The notes under the pieces were generated by a model. That model had not been told where the DNA came from and made no database searches. It worked only from the letters and a program-made list of their open reading frames with translations. The position numbers were made by a program, and so were the translations under genes. From Mikania micrantha (taxonomy: Eukaryota > Streptophyta > Magnoliopsida > Asterales > Asteraceae): DNA of 64,000 bases. Shown here in pieces: positions 58,081-64,000 of the stretch (position 1 is the first letter of the stretch; each line of letters opens with the position of its first letter). Location: NCBI GenBank assembly GCA_009363875.1, contig CM018680.1, positions 73,040,272 to 73,104,271 of the forward strand, in the 5' to 3' direction.

Positions 58081-60932
58081 TGTCACACCCCCAAATTCAC
58101 ACCCGTGGTGTCAGTCCACGTGGGTGTGACGTGGCCAGGATCTCAGCTCATGGTCATATAGAACGACTCTATATGAGTTACACAATCACACATGTTTATA
58201 AAATAATCATGGTTTTCATAAATATGCAGCGGAATATGTTTTAAACATCATATGAAAACAAAGTTTGCAGCGGAAAGTAAAATTGTGTCAGACACTACAT
58301 AAATCAAATTGTTTTCAAAATGAACACATCAACACAAAGCCTAGGGGTCTAATATGCATGAGACTCTCTTGTACTCCTCCTTTGTGTCCTAGCGTGTGCT
58401 CCATTAGTTACCTGAGAATACATGCGAAAAGTGTCAACTAAAAAGTTGGTGAGTTCACAGGTTTAGACAGACACAAATAGTAAACAGATATATACTGGGT
58501 ATGTTAAGTTTTGTTGTTGGATACTACGATCCGTGGAGCGTGTCAGTTCATCTTACCGAAACTAGACTGTTCCCGTTTGCCTCCGCAGGTCATCGCTGAA
58601 CCCGCATTCACATCGAAATTACACTCGTTATGACCTCCAGTCAACATTGGTGCCGAGTGGGGTTAGTCAAACCCAGTAGTACTACGTAATTACGACTCGT
58701 TTGTTACACAACTAACAGTAAGGATAAGTGAGGACTTTAAGCGATAATAGTTACACTCGAAAATGGTTTTCCAACATACCAGTCATACATCTAAAACAGT
58801 TGCATAGTATTCTCACCCCAAGGTTAAGTAAAACAGTTAAAAGTAAAAGTGGGGCCGTAAACTCACCTAAGTTAAGTAATGCGTTTGCTCAATAGAGATA
58901 GTGTAGCTCGCCGGCTAGTAGTCACCTATATCACATAGGTACTATGAGTTCGTGTTTGCATATGTGGGTCTCACATGACCGTGTTCGTGTTTAACAACAC
59001 CGAGTTGTTAAGTGGGTCATGTTGACCGTGTTTGACCGTGTCGACCGTGTTTGACCTAACGACCCGTTGGTGACGGTTTTGGATCAGGTGCTCGTGTAAC
59101 GTGCGGTTTAGTGTCGTGTGATGTGTACGGATACCAGAAGTCATTCCTATGAGGAAACTTACTATTTATAGTAAGTTCCTATTTTAGGAAAGTTTCCACA
59201 TTAGGCAAGTCATGCATAAAATCACATTCCGGTTATTCTAACATGTACAATTATCCTAAATGAGCATGTTATCACATAGCACATAGTTATACATAGCCGG
59301 TTTAGCACAGTTTATGCGTAAAAGTTTCTATAATTAGAAAGTTTGCACAAATAAGCATATCTCTCCAAGTTTAACAACTAATATCATCAAACATCACTAT
59401 TTTAGTCATAGATAGCCATTTAGTCTTAACTAGCATGCTCCTATTTCCGACTTTGCAAAATAAAGTTACTATATTTAGTAACTTTATGAAAAATACACAA
59501 AATCCATTCTTCTAATAACACAAATCTATAAATATCATCATATTATCAACAATTAAGCATGTTAGACCCAAGACATTATCATACATATCACCCATATGTA
59601 AACTTGTGAATAAAAGTTACTATTTATAGTAACATTCATGAAAATCATTCTTTTGACAATTCTAAACATTACAATGCATCAAATAACATTATAAAATATA
59701 CATTTAAGCATAAATCAAAGGTTTAATCATATGCATTTGGCCATTACATCAAGAATGCACAATTTGCAACATTAAAGTTTCCATATTTAGTATTAATGCC
59801 CAAATGACCATATTTGACAAAAATCAACCATTCTAACCATATTGAACATCTCAAATATCATATCTAACAACATTTCAATATCAAAAATTACATAGATCAT
59901 CATGGATCATACATGCATGTACTCACAAGTACCCATTTTGTGATAAAATCAACAAATAACCATCTAATCTTATCAATATCATCATAGATCATAGCTAGAT
60001 CATCAAATCAGTAACAATAACATCAAGAATCAGATTCATAAGACCCAAAACTTCGTGTGTGAACTCGATTAGGTGATGCATGTAGCCAAAATGGCTTGCA
60101 TGTGTGATTTCTAGTGATGTTAAGCAACATTGACTATAGAAACTACCTTCCAAAGCTTCAAATCCACGAAATGAGACTTGAGCAGCTCCTGGAACAGCCC
60201 TAGGGAGGCTGAGGTTCGTCCAAATGCAGAGGAGAATGATGGTTGGATGTTCTTGAAGCCTTCACCACACCTCAATCTTCAAAAATGGCCTTCAAAGGAC
60301 TCAAGATGGCTTCCTTCTGGTGTGAAATGGTTGTAACAGAGGGTTCCGGGTCGAGATTGAGTGTTTCAGTCGATAGAGTTCGAATAGGGGTTAGCAGAAT
60401 GATTTACCTTGGATTTATAAAGATTTATGCGAAATTAGACCTGTCGCGTACCGCGATGATTAAAATAATCATTCGGTTCCCGAAACACGTCGCGTACCGC
60501 GGAGGTGGAAGATGATCGGTCGTCGCGTACCGCGATGGATTTCGGAGAATTCAAATTCTCCCGCCCAGGCTTCGCATACCGCGAAGGCCCATTTGGGTGC
60601 CCATCGCGGGTCTCGGTTGAGCCCAATAAGCCCAATTTCATGGTTTTGAACCGAATTTCTCGTATTTCTCGAATACGATCATCGTTTCTCGACACATAAG
60701 CGTTGTTCTACTAACTTAGGTTCTCCGGAACCTAATTGTGCAGTGAAAGTGTACAGTGGTTCGATCCGTTCACCAACGTTCGTCATTTAAGACACGTGCG
60801 AGATTCGTGCGATAATTCCTTGAATTATCGGTGTGTTTGGTCTGTTGTGCCACGTGTCACACTAAATACAATTATTATAGTGTCACGTATGAAATAATAA
60901 TACACATAATTATTAAAATAGATAAATGCTGA
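58081..60932 (-). repeat. LTR of element 2 (5' LTR), last bases missing
   Basis: Matches 49416-52308 closely but stops after GATAAATGCTGA, where the other LTR continues CCTGGAATTTGCGAGGTGTC. The following bases are not LTR. Confidence 0.88.
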
Positions 60933-61756
60933 ACTTTCACTGCACAACTTTCACTGCATAATTATTAAGCTAGCCGGATTTCAGCTTGAGTTGACTCATG
61001 ACCATGCTTGTTTTTTTGCATCAAATTATTATTTTCTCAATATATGTATTTATGCGTGTATGCGTGCCTGCGTAGGAACATACGAATGCATGCTAAACAG
61101 ATTATTTTAATAGTTAGCCTATATACGAAAGTCATGCCAACTTCTAATCGAGACACCAATTGAAAACCCAATACTTGTATATTTTTATTCATGTTCTAAT
61201 TTTAGCCACATACCATATAGTAATTGCTAGTCACTTCCCAATTCTAATTCTAAGGATGTTTGAATAGTTTGTGGCTTTAAACTTGATCGAAAATACTTAA
61301 AACATATATGCTCAAAATCGACTCGTTTATTAAACTAGTCCGAGCTCCGGTCAACTGAATTACAAACCACTTAGCTTGGCTTAGCTTATACAAACCAAGT
61401 CGAGCACAAGCCGATGGTGGATTGGGGCAACTTGTGAAGATCACTAGCAGCTGTCACTCAATAAATTAAATAGTTTGCATGTGAACCTATTTAAACCTGT
61501 AATTTTAAACTTGACCCCTCGAATAAATAGTGTAGTAAATCCATGGGGGACCTGTATATATAGTTGCAAGGTGCACATAATTTGGCAACACACTTGTAGA
61601 CTAAAAAACAAAAAAAAAACAAAAAAAAAACAAAACAAATATTGGAACTATAAAAACACACTTTGAAACTAAAAAGAAGCCAAATTTGGGAAACACTCTT
61701 TCATGCATGAACTTCTTGTACATTACAAAACAAGGAACAAAAGAAATAGAAAAAAA
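60933..61756. other. Filler junction and upstream region of WAK copy 2
   Basis: 60933-60958 contains ACTTTCACTGCACAA and a second ACTTTCACTGCA. The rest is AT-rich with a decayed CGAGCTCCGG/GCTTGGCTTAGC block near 61320-61410 resembling the hAT-like element at 19664. No gene. Confidence 0.45.
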
Positions 61757-62015
61757 ACTTACTTAGTATATTCTCGCTCTTCAGAAGGGCCCTAAGAGGG
61801 AGGATGAAGACAAACATTACCTCTATTCCAGTTGGGATAGAGAGGTTGTTCTGAAGGAGTGTTCGACTCAAAATTATCATTTGAAATCAATCATTCAAAC
61901 GCTTTTAATGTTATTTTCACAAACATAAGTAAAATAACGTTAAAATTCTTGCAATTTTAATTTTAACACTTGAGAAGTTACACATAAATACATTACATTA
62001 TATACGTAAACCGTA
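61757..62015 (-). repeat. SINE-like dispersed repeat, copy 4
   Basis: Same unit as 1374-1622: AGTATATTCTCGCTCTTCAG, TCCAGTTGGGATAGAGAGG, AAAATAACGTTAAAATTC, and the end ACATTATATACGTAAACCG. It lies about 230 bases upstream of the WAK ATG, so it is a promoter-proximal insertion. Confidence 0.7.
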
Positions 62016-62244
62016 AATGAGCCAAAACTGAAGAAATAGAGACCAATTTAAAAGTACCTGTCCTTTTTGGTTGCATCAACATTAATGTATCACGACATTT
62101 TAAGAGTCTTCCTGATAACATCAACAAAAGTCTTCGAATGAAAACACAAGATGCATTTAATCAACAGGCGGTTTATAAATTGACATGATAATTGTTAGTA
62201 AATTAAGAACGCAGAAAAAAGAGAGAGAGATCAACTGATCAAAC

Positions 62245-63136
62245 ATGCTTCTTGATCATTTCATCATTTTCATGTTTATAATTTCACTGCTTACAATGGT
62301 CATGGGAACCTTTGATGGTTCTACCACAAACAACAACATAGCAAAACCAAACTGTCCAACCGCATGCGGAAATATTACAGTTCCTTACCCTTTCGGTATA
62401 GGCACCGATTGTTCGCTAGACGACAACTCGTTTAACCTCACGTGCAACACTTCTAACCATGATTCCCCAAAGTTGTTTATAGGAAATGGAATCTAGAGAT
62501 ATACAACATTTCAGATTTGGAGTTGCGCATCCTCACTATAGTTTCTAGCCAATGCTACAACCAAACTGGGTATGTAGATGGATACACATCATATACCAAC
62601 ATAGGAAGGCGTAAGGCATTCACTTTCTCAACAAAGAACAAGTTCACAGTCATTGGCTGTGACGATTATGCTTTGATTTCAGGGATAGACGACGCCTACT
62701 TTTCTGGTGGTTGTTTTGGACTATGTCGGGAAGAAGATGATGTGACTGATGGGGAATGCTCGGGGATCGGGTGTTGTCAAGCATCTATACCAAAGGGTCT
62801 CACATATTACAATGTTACACTTGATACCTTACATGACCACTCAGATGTTTGGTCATTCAATGAATGTGGCTATGGGTTTCTTGCTGAAGAAGGTAAATAT
62901 AAGTTCAACAAAAGTGATTTATCCGCTAATTATCAGGACTTTGAAAGCAGAATAAACTCTACAATGCCCATTAATTGTGCTTGATTGGGTAATCAAATCA
63001 AATAAAAGTTGTGATGCTGAGGTTAACGTATGCAAAGGAAACAGCTCATGCTATGATGTAGAAGGTGGTGGTGGGTATCGTTGTAAATGCATTGATGGTT
63101 ACGCGGGTAACCCCTATCTTGATCAAGGCTGCCAAG
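62245..63136 (+). pseudogene. Wall-associated kinase first exon (copy 2), two frameshifts
   Basis: Starts MLLDHFIIFMFIISLL, a signal peptide of about 22 residues. Then the GUB_WAK cysteine-rich pectin-binding domain: NCPTACGNITVPYPFG, DNSFNLTCNTS, FTVIGCDDYALISG, FSGGCFGLCR and SGIGCCQASIPKG. The frame shifts near 62494 (about one base lost before LEIYNISDLELR) and near 62970 (about four bases gained, AATT). It then reads VLDWVIK and a first EGF repeat (CKGNSSCYDVEGGGGYRC, CIDGYAGNPYLDQGCQ) to a phase-1 donor at 63136|GTCACT. WAK proteins link cell-wall pectin to a cytoplasmic kinase. No kinase exon occurs before the window end. The frameshifts make it a pseudogene unless they are sequencing errors. 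Confidence 0.78.
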
Positions 63137-64000
63137 GTCACTCTCCCATTTAAATAGTCAAAATTATTGTTTCCGAGTGATAGTTACACAACACACACAC
63201 AAACACACACATATACATGTTGTATCATGTGAAAGCTTAATTTTAGAGAAAAAAACACTTCAACCATATTCTGGTCATACATCTAGAAACTTGAAAAATA
63301 AATATATAGCACACATTAAAATGGATTTGTTTATTCAAAATTTAGTTTTTTATTCATCTAATGTGGAACACATATTTATTTTTAAGATTCCAAATAGAAG
63401 ACTCATATAGAGTTTAAGAATTTCCTATAAGAGTGAGTTTTCACATGATACAATCCCTGTATATTTAAATATATATTGTTAGGTCTGGTTGTTAATCCAC
63501 TTTTATCGTTGTAGCCTACCAACCACAGTCAAGATCAAACCAAATCTTTGGTTTTTTTCATGATGTTTATTATACATGTATAAGAATATTTTCTTTTATA
63601 TGTTTGTGCAAATTCATATTCATTTAGGATTTAAAGCAATGTTTGCATTACACTATAAGTATTTAATTATTGTAACGCAACTTACACAGATGTAAGTTTC
63701 TAAGCGAATATGAATTTTATACAAACACATAAAAGAAGATGTATTCTTGTTTATGTATTAAATATATCATGAAAAAAAACGAAGATTTGACTCGATCTTG
63801 GCAGTGGTTGGTGGGTTACCGCAATAAAAGTTGATTTTTATTTGATTCCTTCCCTGTATGTGTGTGTGTGTATATATATATGTTTTTATTGTCGTCTTTT
63901 TATTTCTTTTACTATTTGAATAAATTAAAAAACATATTATATCTTAGTTCTAAATATATTGTTTTGTTAGAATTAGTTTTATCTATATTTTGATATAAAT
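63137..64000 (+). other. Intron of WAK copy 2, running to the window end
   Basis: CA-rich microsatellite at 63186-63211 and a long hairpin at 63496-63834. No second WAK exon (DIDEC) or kinase exon is visible before 64000. Confidence 0.5.
63496..63834. repeat. Long inverted repeat (foldback) in the WAK intron
   Basis: The arms at 63496-63627 and 63700-63834 pair: ACCAACCACAGTCAAGATC with GATCTTGGCAGTGGTTGGT, TTTTTTTCATGATG with CATGAAAAAAAAC, and AAATTCATATTCATTTA with TAAGCGAATATGAATTTTA. The loop is about 70 bases. It looks like a small nonautonomous transposon; its transcript would fold into a long hairpin. Confidence 0.75.

Larger units (their letters stand above)
49416..60932 (-). mobile_element. 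Ty3/Gypsy retrotransposon 2 (Tekay-like), nearly complete
   Basis: LTRs at 49416-52330 and 58081-60932 begin TGTCACACCC. The interior on the minus strand runs: primer-binding site, coiled-coil frame, gag, protease, reverse transcriptase, RNase H, integrase with a chromodomain-like end. The right LTR lacks its last 22 or so bases and no target duplication can be checked. Only a few in-frame stops break gag-pol, so the copy is fairly young. Its LTR is unrelated to element 1 except at the first bases. Confidence 0.9.

Overview
This is a window of a repeat-rich plant nuclear genome. Genes have spliced exons with GT/AG borders, and about two thirds of the sequence is transposon-derived (Ty3/Gypsy with tRNA-Met primer sites, CACTA, LINE, SINE and small inverted-repeat elements). 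The kinase-phloem protein 2 gene and the LTR families resemble those of the daisy family (Asteraceae). That placement is an inference from protein style, not a search. A run of 100 Ns at 18440-18539 is an assembly gap.

Layout. 1-4.3 kb: remnants (an AT-rich element end, a LINE endonuclease relic, a SINE-like repeat, two inverted-repeat elements) and an orphan exon resembling the NAF segment of a CBL-interacting kinase. 4.87-14.2 kb: the main intact locus, a + strand gene whose exons join in frame into four consecutive kinase modules and two phloem protein 2 (PP2) domains, about 1,670 residues without its missing first exon. Only the second kinase keeps all catalytic residues; the other three look like pseudokinases. 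14.2-19.6 kb: AT-rich intergenic DNA, a SINE-like copy, the gap and an LTR remnant. 19.6-35.06 kb: a wall-associated-kinase (WAK) pseudogene broken by a small inverted-repeat element, by a 12.7 kb Ty3/Gypsy element (21017-33708, minus strand, LTRs of about 4.3 kb, target duplication AGAAG) and by a CACTA element starting at 35072. 35.07-42.1 kb: the CACTA element, minus strand, with decayed transposase genes. 42.5-43.7 kb: a foldback, Mutator-like element. 44.2-49.0 kb: a 4.8 kb solo LTR (target duplication TAGTG) inside a small tandem repeat. 49.4-60.9 kb: a second Ty3/Gypsy element, minus strand, nearly complete, with an extra coiled-coil frame ahead of gag. 62.2-63.1 kb: a second WAK-type first exon with two frameshifts, followed by an intron containing a long hairpin.

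How it fits together. The tandem kinase-PP2 gene is the most plausible functional locus and the best candidate for something unusual. It has one predicted active kinase, three degenerate kinases and two carbohydrate-binding-type PP2 domains in one cytoplasmic polypeptide, a layout reminiscent of tandem-kinase immune proteins. The two WAK copies are related and were probably a local pair; one was destroyed by nested insertions. Everything else is mobile DNA and its decay products.
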